The notes under the pieces were generated by a model. The model had not been told where the DNA came from and made no database searches. It saw nothing but the letters and a program-made list of their open reading frames with translations. Positions 7,073-14,412 of a stretch of 24,476 nucleotides of DNA are shown here, piece by piece (within the stretch, counting starts at the first letter, position 1; each line of letters begins with the position of its first letter). Source of the DNA: JAGZEG01 sp963930185 (GTDB taxonomy: Bacteria; Actinomycetota; Coriobacteriia; Coriobacteriales; UMGS124); assembly GCA_963930185.1 (NCBI GenBank), contig CAWVLT010000060.1:1-24476 (forward strand). The letters run 5' to 3'. The position numbers and the translations under genes were made by a program.

Positions 7073-8839
7073 CTACTCGTTCTCGGCGATGTACTTGCCG
7101 GTGAGGTAGCCGAAGGTCAGGCACGAGCCGTAGGACTGGCCCTGGATGCGGAACGTGTAGATGTTCGAGAAGAAGTCGCCGACCATCGTGCCCACGTTGT
7201 ACAGGCCGGGGATTGCCTCGTCGTTCTCGTCGCACACCTGCATGTTGGTGTTCGTGCGCAGGCCGCCGTGGACGGTGAAGAACTGCGGCAGGGTGTTCCA
7301 CGCGCCGTAGTACGGCGGGTCGATGCGGACCATGTATTTGGCCTTCTTGAAGAAGTCGAGGTCACGGCCGCCGTCACACAGCTCGTTGTAGCGCTCGACG
7401 GTGGCGACGGTCTGCTCCACGGGCAGCCCGAGCTTCTCGCACAGCTCCTCGAGGGTGTCGCACTTGAAGTACGACCCGGCCTCGACGTTCTGGTCCCAGC
7501 CGGCGATGATCTCCTCGGTGGGCACGGGGTCGTCGCCGTTATGCTGACCAAAGGTGTGCCACGGCGCCGCGTCCTCGGCATAGTTGAGGCCCCAGATGCA
7601 CGCGGAGGCGTGGTCGGGCTGCATCTGCTGCGCCATGGACTCGGCACCGCCGTTGCAGTCCTCGTTGTTGTAGCGGATGCCGTTCTTGTTCACCATGAGG
7701 CCGCGGTGAGAGCCGTAGGGCTGCGTGGCGCAGACCCAGCTGCCCTGGACGTTCGTCGCGCACGGCACCGTCTTCTGCCAGGCCGCGCCTACCCACAGAC
7801 CCATCTTGTGGCCGTCGCCGTGGAACAGGCCGGCGCTCTCCTCGGGATGCAGGCCGTAGTCGTAGCCCTCCTCCTCGTCCCAGTAGGCCGCCTTCTCCCA
7901 GTCGATCATGTCGATCGCCTGCGGGCAGTACTTTGCCAGCATGTCGCGGTCGCGACTGAAGTCGCCCGTGGCGAGGACCACGGCCTTGCTCGCCTTGTAC
8001 AGCACGTACTCGCCCTGCTCGTTCTGGGCGATGACGCCGTCCACGCGGCCCGAGGTCCCGTTTGCCACGCCGTCGCGCGTGAGCTGCTTGGCGACGTTGT
8101 TGTAGTAGATCGTGCCGCCCTGCTGCAGGAACTCGTCCTCGAGGGCGTCCATGGCGAGGCTCTGGCCAATGCCGGCGAAGGTCATCTCGTCGGTGATGAA
8201 GCAGTGCGACGCCGGGAACATGTGCGTGGGGCTGCGCGGGTCATCGGGGTCGGAGTTGCAGATCTCCAGGCAGCACCCCACGCCGCGGGCCTCGGTGAGG
8301 TCGAGCAGCCAGTTCATGGCCTCCTCGCTGTTGTTGGCGTAGCGCGACCACTTGGTCGAGTCGACGCGGTTGCCGCAGGCCGAGACGATCTCCTCCTGGT
8401 AGACGTTCTCGATGTCGAAGTCCTCGCGGCTGATGCCCGCGGCCTCCATCACGCGGCTGTACGTGGCGTTGTTGGAGCCGCCACGGCACGTCACCATGCT
8501 CGACGCCGACACGACGACGGTCTGCACGCCAGACTGCTGGGCGGAGGCGGCGGTCGCCATGCCGGCATAGCCGGCGCCGACCACCACGAGCTCTGCCTCG
8601 ACGGTCTGGGCGATGTCGGTGATGGGCTCGGGCGCGATCTCGAACGCCCACTTGCCCTCGTAGTCGGAGGCGGTCATGCCGCTAGCGGCCGCACCGCCGG
8701 CCTCGCCGTCCGCCTCGGCCGAGGCAGACGCCTCGTCAGCAAGGGCGACGCCTGCCGCGCCCAGCAGCCCAATCCCGGCCATGCCGGCGCCCCCCTTCAC
8801 GAATGCCTGACGGGACATGGATGTGTCGATGGTTCCCAT
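7073..8839 (-). CDS. Exported FAD-dependent reductase (fumarate reductase/3-ketosteroid dehydrogenase-type flavoprotein), flavoreductase 1
   Basis: A 588-residue FAD_binding_2 flavoprotein. Residues 1-35 form a signal-like segment (SRQAFVKGG, then a hydrophobic AGIGLLGAAGVALA), followed by an Ala/Glu/Gly linker to about residue 55. The FAD dinucleotide motif GAGYAGMATA is at 88-97. C-terminal family signatures include VHGGLRTNTN (523-532) and GLYNVGTMVGD (545-555), ending GQSYGSCLTFGYLTGKYIAE. There is no FMN-binding domain and no CxxCH haem site, so electrons must arrive from a separate partner not encoded here. The Tat motif is imperfect: SRQAF has a single arginine where the other two reductases in the window have RR. 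The start at 8839 follows AAGGAGG with 6-nt spacing. A LysR gene lies 196 bp upstream on the same strand. The substrate is unknown; the superfamily reduces enoates such as fumarate, urocanate and plant or drug lactones. Confidence 0.88.
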   Translation of the reverse strand: MGTIDTSMSRQAFVKGGAGMAGIGLLGAAGVALADEASASAEADGEAGGAAASGMTASDYEGKWAFEIAPEPITDIAQTVEAELVVVGAGYAGMATAASAQQSGVQTVVVSASSMVTCRGGSNNATYSRVMEAAGISREDFDIENVYQEEIVSACGNRVDSTKWSRYANNSEEAMNWLLDLTEARGVGCCLEICNSDPDDPRSPTHMFPASHCFITDEMTFAGIGQSLAMDALEDEFLQQGGTIYYNNVAKQLTRDGVANGTSGRVDGVIAQNEQGEYVLYKASKAVVLATGDFSRDRDMLAKYCPQAIDMIDWEKAAYWDEEEGYDYGLHPEESAGLFHGDGHKMGLWVGAAWQKTVPCATNVQGSWVCATQPYGSHRGLMVNKNGIRYNNEDCNGGAESMAQQMQPDHASACIWGLNYAEDAAPWHTFGQHNGDDPVPTEEIIAGWDQNVEAGSYFKCDTLEELCEKLGLPVEQTVATVERYNELCDGGRDLDFFKKAKYMVRIDPPYYGAWNTLPQFFTVHGGLRTNTNMQVCDENDEAIPGLYNVGTMVGDFFSNIYTFRIQGQSYGSCLTFGYLTGKYIAENE

Positions 8840-8872
8840 GGCTTCCTCCTTGTGATAGCCCAGCAAGACGTC

Positions 8873-8888
8873 ACGGCAGATGCGCCGT
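8873..8888. promoter_or_regulatory. Candidate LysR binding site before flavoreductase 1
   Basis: ACGGC (8873-8877) and GCCGT (8884-8888) are a 5-bp inverted repeat spaced by 6, inside a longer partly symmetric TCAC...GTGA context (8871-8894). It lies 34-49 nt upstream of the reductase ATG. The position suits a LysR-type site, but arms this short in GC-rich DNA are weak evidence. A 12-bp palindrome GCACGGCCGTGC at 8951-8962 is an alternative. Confidence 0.3.
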
Positions 8889-9035
8889 ATGTGATCGCCC
8901 CCATCGCAACCCTACAGACAGGCGCGACAAGCGTCCCACGATGCCAGGACGCACGGCCGTGCCTCGCAGAGAAGTATGACATCGCGCCCGGTTAGGGGAA
9001 AAGTGAGAAGAAGAAGCGATGGGGGCAACGAATTC

Positions 9036-9893
9036 TCACGCCCGCAGGGCCTCACGCAGCTTCAGGCACGCCTCCTTGCGCGCGGAGTCAGCCTGGACGC
9101 GCGGCGAGATGAAGCAGTACGTCTCGATCGTGTCATGCTCACCGACGAACTTGCGGCAGACGATCCCCTGTCCGAAGAAGGGAATCGTGTACAGTGGCGT
9201 TGGCAATATGCCCTCATTGCGAAAGACTTGAGCGTAGATGTGCATGAGGTCGTTGTCGAAGCGCTCGCGGTGGTTGTCGACGAGCGGCACCCAGAACACC
9301 CGGTCAAACCCGCAGGAATAGTAGATGATGTTCTGGTCCTCCAGGTCCTCTCTGGACAGGGTGTCCTTGGCCGCCAGGGGGTTCTCCGCGCTCATGGCGA
9401 AGTAGAGGGGAGAACGCAGCAGCGTGACGCCGGCGTCGAGCATGTCGGGGACGCGAAGGTGCGTGATCACCATGTCCGTCTCGCCAGACCTGATCCTTCG
9501 GATGCACTCGGCATCGGAGTAACTCTCGACCTCGATGCGCACCTCATGAGCATGCTCGGCGCAATACCGATTGATCGAAGCCGAGAAATGCTCGAGCCAC
9601 GAGTTGGGGATGCAGATGCTTATCTCGCACATCCGATGCTCTTGATGCATGTCGGCATTCAACTGGTCGAAGTCGTCCACCAACCGCTCCATGCGCCTGC
9701 AGAGCGCCCTTCCCTGCTCGGTAAGCCTCACACCCGTGCGCAGGCGCTCGAAAAGGGGGTAGCCGATCTCCCCCTCGAGCTGCGAGATCGACTTGCTGAG
9801 CGCGGCACGCGTGATGAAGAGCGCGTCGGCCGCCTTTTGAAAGCTCCCCATCTGCGCCGTCTGCACGACGTGGCGCAGCTGTTGAATGTCCAT
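9036..9893 (-). CDS. LysR-family transcriptional regulator
   Basis: A 285-residue DNA-binding regulator. Residues 1-60 are the LysR winged helix-turn-helix (MDIQQLRHVVQTAQMGSFQK, AADALFITRAALSKSISQLE, GYPLFERLRTGVRLTEQGRA), and about 90-280 the periplasmic-binding-protein-like effector domain. The start at 9893 is chosen over two in-frame ATGs just upstream because AAGGGGG is 7 nt from it and family members begin MDI/MDLxQL. It is on the same strand as flavoreductase 1 and 196 bp upstream of it, so it likely controls that reductase in response to its substrate; the classic divergent layout is absent. No terminator separates the two, so read-through is possible. The effector is unknown. Confidence 0.92.
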   Translation of the reverse strand: MDIQQLRHVVQTAQMGSFQKAADALFITRAALSKSISQLEGEIGYPLFERLRTGVRLTEQGRALCRRMERLVDDFDQLNADMHQEHRMCEISICIPNSWLEHFSASINRYCAEHAHEVRIEVESYSDAECIRRIRSGETDMVITHLRVPDMLDAGVTLLRSPLYFAMSAENPLAAKDTLSREDLEDQNIIYYSCGFDRVFWVPLVDNHRERFDNDLMHIYAQVFRNEGILPTPLYTIPFFGQGIVCRKFVGEHDTIETYCFISPRVQADSARKEACLKLREALRA

Positions 9894-9934
9894 CCCCATA
9901 CCCCCTTGCACAAGCACGCAGCCTAGCAGACTTT

Positions 9935-11296
9935 TCACAAACACCAGCTCATATAGAGAGGGAGGAACCGCCGATCGCCCTCGACCCTCAATTCCTTTGG
10001 GTGCAATACATACTCGATGCCCACCCTACTCCCAAACTTTGCCTTGAATTTGTCGAGCGACACCGTCTTATAGCGCGATCTGGACTTGACCTCGATTGGG
10101 CTCACCCGCGAACGCATGGCAGCGTTGGGATACCCAGCAACAGTGAGGAAATCGATTTCCATGCGCTCGGAGGCGTTTTCACGGCTCGCCCGTGAGTAAA
10201 AAAATAACCTGTGACCCGATGCCCTGAGCTGCTGCGCCACGACGTTCTCGACAAGCATGCCTTCATTCACTTCTAGTTTTCCGAAAAGAATGTCCCGATA
10301 CAACTCGTTGCTTGTCACCCTCGTGTCTGAGAATGACTGAGTGACCAGCAGACCCGTGTCAGCCATATAGCACTTAAAGGATGGTCTCTCCTCATAAAGT
10401 TTAAGCCCGACATGAGGATCCGTTGAGTTGTAGCAGCAGTTTACGATTCGGGCGTCAGAAAGCCAGAAAATGGAATCGCTGTACTCCTGCGTTCGAGATC
10501 CCTCGCTAACGACTGAAGGACTGAACTTTTTCTCATGCGTAGATAGAAGTGATGGGATCGCATCGAAAAGGGCGAACACTTTTGTTTCATAGCCCTTTGC
10601 ATATCGTGCGATATCCTTGCGATACAACGATAGGACATCTCGCTTGATCTTATCGACCGCCTGCAGGTCATGGCTATCGACATACCGTTGTACGGCACGC
10701 GGCATGCCACCTACCAGCATGTATTCCCGAAACAGCCGAAGAGCCCTTCTGTGAAAGGCGTCTGGCAGCGGTTCCAATGCCTCAAATGACCATCGGATCA
10801 TATCAGCAAGAGGTTTTTCTCCAAGCGCCCACAGAAATTCCTCGAAATCGAGCGGGTCGAGCTCAATAGAATGTTCCTCAGAAGGGATGAGGATCCCTTC
10901 GACATTTCGTTTGATCGAGATAAGGGAGCCTGTTTCTATGTAGTCGTAGCGCCCATCGGCAACCAGCTGTTTGATGAACTCGCGCGCTTTTGGATACAAC
11001 TGAACTTCGTCAAAGATGATAAGAGATTCTCGCTTGTGCAAGGTCACTCCATAGGCAGCAGACAGGTACATGAAGAACACGTCCAGATGGTTACGTTGCG
11101 TCTCAAATGCCTCCAGCACACCGTCTTCTGGATGAGAAAAGTCCACGATGATGTATGAGCGGTATTCGCACCGAGCAAACTCCTCGACCAGCGTGCTCTT
11201 ACCGACACGGCGTGCCCCCTCGATCAGAAGCGCGTTCTCGCGAACCGGTTCTCGCTTCCATGCAAGCAGCTCGTCATAAAGCTTCCGTCTGAACAT
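9935..11296 (-). CDS. AAA_14/DUF4143 ATP-binding protein
   Basis: A 453-residue cytoplasmic ATPase. Walker A GARRVGKST is at 27-35 and Walker B SLIIFDEVQ at 91-99, followed by sensor-type ETGSLIS (121-127). The C-terminal DUF4143 part ends in a nuclease-like core: LVENVVAQQL (348-357), FFYSR (365-369), EIDFL (380-384) and IEVKS (401-405). The length is typical. Genes of this family are widespread, often many per genome, and their biological role is not established. The ATG at 11296 follows AGGAGG. It is preceded by a good promoter overlapped by three phased repeats (11345-11429), suggesting self-regulation. It sits 41 bp upstream of the LysR gene on the same strand and its base composition is visibly less GC-rich than the reductases, consistent with insertion by transfer. 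LysR may be partly transcribed from this promoter. Confidence 0.88.
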   Translation of the reverse strand: MFRRKLYDELLAWKREPVRENALLIEGARRVGKSTLVEEFARCEYRSYIIVDFSHPEDGVLEAFETQRNHLDVFFMYLSAAYGVTLHKRESLIIFDEVQLYPKAREFIKQLVADGRYDYIETGSLISIKRNVEGILIPSEEHSIELDPLDFEEFLWALGEKPLADMIRWSFEALEPLPDAFHRRALRLFREYMLVGGMPRAVQRYVDSHDLQAVDKIKRDVLSLYRKDIARYAKGYETKVFALFDAIPSLLSTHEKKFSPSVVSEGSRTQEYSDSIFWLSDARIVNCCYNSTDPHVGLKLYEERPSFKCYMADTGLLVTQSFSDTRVTSNELYRDILFGKLEVNEGMLVENVVAQQLRASGHRLFFYSRASRENASERMEIDFLTVAGYPNAAMRSRVSPIEVKSRSRYKTVSLDKFKAKFGSRVGIEYVLHPKELRVEGDRRFLPLYMSWCL

Positions 11297-11325
11297 TCCA
11301 TCCTCCTGTACTGTGCTTCACCTGC

Positions 11326-11354
11326 ATAATATCTAGCCATAAAAACGAATGCAA
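11326..11354 (-). promoter_or_regulatory. Sigma-70-type promoter of the AAA_14 gene
   Basis: On the minus strand TTGCAT (11354-11349) and TATTAT (11331-11326; 5 of 6 to TATAAT) are separated by exactly 17 bp. The -10 box ends 29 nt before the ATG at 11296. The -35 box lies inside the first of the three phased repeats. Confidence 0.65.
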
Positions 11355-11429
11355 GGTTTATTGCATGCCAATTTGACTACGAATACAAGGTTATACCTTC
11401 CTTGATTAAGGTACGAAAACAAGGCTATC
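11345..11429. repeat. Three 17-bp repeats at an exact 34-bp period
   Basis: ACGAATGCAAGGTTTAT (11345-11361), ACGAATACAAGGTTATA (11379-11395) and ACGAAAACAAGGCTATC (11413-11429) share the core ACGAANNCAAGG. Starts are exactly 34 bp apart, a little over three helical turns. The first overlaps the -35 box of the AAA_14 promoter. They look like binding sites for a cooperative regulator, possibly the AAA_14 product or a partner. Confidence 0.7.
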
Positions 11430-11537
11430 TGACTACGGCCATACCGAATAGCCACATCAATTTAGCAGTAAACACCCAATGCACGCACGCGCCGCCCTGC
11501 CAACGCACCCGAACGGCCTCTCACTTACTTTTATCTA

Positions 11538-11565
11538 TTGTCACCTGCTATTTTTCCGCTATCTC
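11538..11565 (+). promoter_or_regulatory. Weak promoter candidate for flavoreductase 2
   Basis: TTGTCA (11538-11543; 5 of 6) and TATCTC (11560-11565; 3 of 6) are 16 bp apart. The -35 box is good, the -10 box poor. It would give a leader of about 115 nt before the ATG at 11689. Confidence 0.3.
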
Positions 11566-11590
11566 ATACTCAGATGATGAGCCCCTCATA

Positions 11591-11646
11591 CCGCCGTGAG
11601 GTCGCGAGGTACAGAGGTGCCGCATATCGTTGAGTCGTCACGGCGG
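11591..11646. promoter_or_regulatory. 9-bp inverted repeat in the leader of flavoreductase 2
   Basis: CCGCCGTGA (11591-11599) and TCACGGCGG (11638-11646) are perfectly complementary and enclose 38 nt. The right arm ends 42 nt before the ATG at 11689. It could form a leader stem in the RNA or bind a dimeric regulator in DNA. Confidence 0.4.
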
Positions 11647-11688
11647 CCCCATGATGGCCGCGCAAACAGCTTGCAGCGAGGAGGACAC

Positions 11689-14124
11689 ATGAGCGAGATC
11701 AGCAGGCGCACGTTCGTACGCAACTCGGCCATCGGTGCCATGGGGGTCGCCGGCGCCATGGGCCTGTCCGCGGCCGGCGCCCGCGCCGAGGAGGCCGCAA
11801 GCTCCGCCGCAGACGCACCCGCGGCGGCGGATCCGTCCGTCGAGGGAACTTTCACCGCCACCGCCAAGGGCTTTGCCGGTGACGTCACAGTGACCGCGAC
11901 CTTCAGCGCCGGCGTGCTCACCGAGCTCGTGGCCGAGGGCGCGCAGGAGACCCCCGACCGCGGCGGCAAGGCCATCGAGCAGCTGCCCGCCGCCATCGTC
12001 GAGGCCGGCGGAACCGCGGGGGTGGACGTCCTGAGCGGCGCCACGATGACCTCCAACGCCATCCTTCGTGCCACCGACGACTGCTTCGTACAGGCCGGCC
12101 TTTCCGGCGCGCCCAGCGAGGTCAAGATGAAGCCGGGCATCTACTGCGGCAAGGGCCAGGGCTTCGACTGGATCGAGCCCGTGCAGGTCAAGATCGAGGT
12201 CGACGAGACCAGTCTGCTCTCCGTCGAGGTCATCGAGCGCGAGCTCAACCGCGAGGAGCCCGTCATCATGAAGGCCGCCGAGGACCTCATGATCCCGCGC
12301 ATGATCGAGAACCAGTCGGTGACCGTGGACTCCATCTGCGGCGCCACCAGCGTGAGCGCCGGCATCAAGGCCGCCACGGAGGACGCTCTCAAGAAGGCCC
12401 TCAAGGCGGGTGGCTCCAGCGAGGACGCCATCAAGAACTTCTACGTCAACCCCGTCTACGAGGGTGGCGAGCAGACCCTGGACTACGACGTCGTGGTCTG
12501 CGGCATGGGTGGCGCCGGCTGCTCGGCCGCCATGTCGGTTGCCGAGGCCATGCAGGCTGCCGGACGTCCCGTGAGCGTACTTGCCCTTGAGACCGCCGGC
12601 AAGTATGGCGGAACGGCCTCCAACGCCGGCGAGCCCTTCTCGATCAACGCCCCGCGCTACATCGAGAAGTACAACAACGGCGAGGAGTGGTGCGATGCGC
12701 AGAGCCTCTACGATGACTGGATCGCCACCATGAGCATCGGCACGCCCTGCAAGCCCGACATCGTGCAGCTGCTCTTTGACGAGTCGGGCAAGACGGTGGA
12801 CTGGCTGCAGTTCGACCACGGCTTCGTCTTCACGCGCGGCATGAGCGGCTTTGGCACCAACACGTGGCTGTGCAAGCAGCAGTACGTCTACAAGTCCAAC
12901 ATGGAGGAGGACATCGACTACGCCGCCGAGTATCCCGACTACACCTTCGGCGACCGCTCCACCACCGTCGGCCAGTACTACGACCACATCGTGAGCGACT
13001 ACGTGGCCCTGGGCGGCGAGTACATGCTCGAGACCACTGCCTACGGGCTGCTCTATGACGCCGCATCCAACCAGGTCACCGGCGTCAAGGCCCGCAGCAA
13101 TGTCGACCACACCGAGTACACCATCAACGCCAAGGTCGTCATCATGTGCACCGGCGGCTTCGCGGGCAACACCGACCTGGAGGTCGAGTACCTGCAGAAC
13201 CCCGAGTATCCGCTCGCCCAGCCCTGGAAGCTCTGGGGCATGGCGCAGAACAAGGGCCAGATGATCGAGTCCGCCATCAACCAGGGCATGGCCACCTACA
13301 ACCTGGACATGCCGCCCTGCATCCACTTCAAGACGACCGACACCTACCTCACCGAGTACCCGGTGTACTACCGCGACGGCCTCGAGGAGCGCATGCAGGA
13401 GCAGAACGTCTGGTCGCTCAACGACATCCCCATGATCCTGGGCATCGACACGAAGTGCCTGCAGGTCGGCACCGACGGCGTGCGCCACTACAACGAGGGC
13501 GGCACCTTCGCGTTCTGGGCGGGCGGCCCCACCTGGTTCACCATCTACGGCTCCGACTACATCGACCAGCTGGCCGAGAGCGGCTTTGCCGGCGAGCCCG
13601 GCACCTACGCCCGCTCGACCAAGGTGTTCGGCCAGGGCGGCTATCCCAACGCCAGGCCCATCCCGCAGATCTACGAGGTGCTCGAGACCGCCATCTCCAA
13701 GGGCTACGTCTTCAAGGCGGACACCCTGGAGGAGCTGGCCGAACTCATCGAGGTCCCGGTCGAGGACTTCGTCGCCCAGGTCGAGCGCTATCAGGGCTTC
13801 TGCGAGGCTGGCGAGGACACCGAGTTCGGCCGTGACCCCGAGACGCTGGTCTCCAACATCAACTACGGCCCGTACTACGCCATCAAGTGCAAGCCCGTGC
13901 CCTACGCCACGCTGGCGGCGCTGGACGTTGACGGCGAGATCAACGTGCTGCTGCCCGACGGCACCAAGGTCGGCGGCCTGTACGCCTGCGGCAACGACTC
14001 GGGCGGCGTGATCGAGACCAACCTCGCCCCCTATGCCCAGTACGGCGGCGTGGCCCTTGGCTGGGCCTTCACCTCTGGTCGCCTCGCCGGCACCAACGCA
14101 GTGAACTACCTGCAGACGCTGTAG
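11689..14124 (+). CDS. Tat-exported flavoprotein reductase with two FMN-binding domains and one FAD domain, flavoreductase 2
   Basis: An 811-residue exported oxidoreductase. The Tat signal is complete: SRRTFVRNSAIGAMG (5-19), then a hydrophobic stretch and a probable cleavage near ARA-EE (31-35). The first FMN_bind domain (about 50-132) carries DVLSGAT (113-119), and a second (about 146-236) carries DSICGAT (214-220); in this family the threonine, here Thr119 and Thr220, receives FMN covalently from an ApbE flavin transferase. The FAD_binding_2 domain follows from about 265 with CGMGGAGCSAA (271-281) and ends YACGNDSGG...NAVNYLQTL. One FMN domain is usual for urocanate-reductase-like proteins, so two make a longer internal electron path. 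The start at 11689 follows GAGGAGG by 5 nt. It converges on the membrane LuxR gene at 14413-15876. Electron donor (probably a quinol or cytochrome) and substrate are unknown; no apbE is in the window. Confidence 0.9.
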   Translation: MSEISRRTFVRNSAIGAMGVAGAMGLSAAGARAEEAASSAADAPAAADPSVEGTFTATAKGFAGDVTVTATFSAGVLTELVAEGAQETPDRGGKAIEQLPAAIVEAGGTAGVDVLSGATMTSNAILRATDDCFVQAGLSGAPSEVKMKPGIYCGKGQGFDWIEPVQVKIEVDETSLLSVEVIERELNREEPVIMKAAEDLMIPRMIENQSVTVDSICGATSVSAGIKAATEDALKKALKAGGSSEDAIKNFYVNPVYEGGEQTLDYDVVVCGMGGAGCSAAMSVAEAMQAAGRPVSVLALETAGKYGGTASNAGEPFSINAPRYIEKYNNGEEWCDAQSLYDDWIATMSIGTPCKPDIVQLLFDESGKTVDWLQFDHGFVFTRGMSGFGTNTWLCKQQYVYKSNMEEDIDYAAEYPDYTFGDRSTTVGQYYDHIVSDYVALGGEYMLETTAYGLLYDAASNQVTGVKARSNVDHTEYTINAKVVIMCTGGFAGNTDLEVEYLQNPEYPLAQPWKLWGMAQNKGQMIESAINQGMATYNLDMPPCIHFKTTDTYLTEYPVYYRDGLEERMQEQNVWSLNDIPMILGIDTKCLQVGTDGVRHYNEGGTFAFWAGGPTWFTIYGSDYIDQLAESGFAGEPGTYARSTKVFGQGGYPNARPIPQIYEVLETAISKGYVFKADTLEELAELIEVPVEDFVAQVERYQGFCEAGEDTEFGRDPETLVSNINYGPYYAIKCKPVPYATLAALDVDGEINVLLPDGTKVGGLYACGNDSGGVIETNLAPYAQYGGVALGWAFTSGRLAGTNAVNYLQTL

Positions 14125-14225
14125 CCCCGCAAGGCAAAACCGGGCCAGGGGCGCACGCGACGTTGCCGGCGCATGGCGGCATGTCCAACGCCCAGGCTCG
14201 GTGCGCTCCGGCCGTGAGTCGATGA

Positions 14226-14239
14226 CCCACGGCCGTGGG
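14226..14239. repeat. 14-bp perfect palindrome
   Basis: CCCACGGCCGTGGG is fully self-complementary. Its left half also pairs with GGCCGTG at 14210-14216, so alternative stems can form. It lies in the spacer between two convergent genes, 100 nt after flavoreductase 2. Confidence 0.5.
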
Positions 14240-14262
14240 CTGATAGCACGCGCGGCATCCAA

Positions 14263-14310
14263 GCGACGGATTTGCACGAATTTGCCAAGGCAAACGTGCA
14301 AATCCGTCGC
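14263..14310. repeat. Long perfect hairpin, 16-bp arms, between convergent genes
   Basis: GCGACGGATTTGCACG (14263-14278) and CGTGCAAATCCGTCGC (14295-14310) are a perfect 16-bp inverted repeat. The 16-nt loop contains a second perfect pair, TTTGCC and GGCAAA (14281-14286, 14289-14294). It lies between the ends of flavoreductase 2 (14124) and the LuxR gene (14413). It may act as a bidirectional transcription barrier, but no T-run follows on either strand, so a repeated extragenic palindrome is equally likely. Confidence 0.75.
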
Positions 14311-14412
14311 TGCCTTGCATCGGCCGGCATGGCAATCGCAGCCATGGCAATCACAGCAATCGCCTCAAGCCCGCAACCAGCACGGGCCAGCTGTGCACGG
14401 GCGCCGGACTTC

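Larger units (their letters stand above)
11297..11688. other. Divergent intergenic region between AAA_14 gene and flavoreductase 2
   Basis: A 392-bp region with leftward and rightward control signals. On the left lie the AAA_14 promoter (11326-11354) and the three 34-bp-spaced repeats (11345-11429). The middle, about 11430-11520, shows nothing I can name. On the right lie a weak plus-strand promoter candidate (11538-11565) and an inverted repeat in the probable leader of flavoreductase 2 (11591-11646). Confidence 0.6.

Noticed and set aside
7268..8995. Plus-strand open frame of 575 codons opposite flavoreductase 1
   Set aside because: Shadow of the reductase gene with no recognisable motif. 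The same holds for the 426-codon frame at 5632-6912.
11638..14301. Minus-strand open frame of 887 codons opposite flavoreductase 2
   Set aside because: No domain, biased Gly/Val/Asp/His composition, no ribosome-binding site; the plus strand has clear FMN and FAD motifs.
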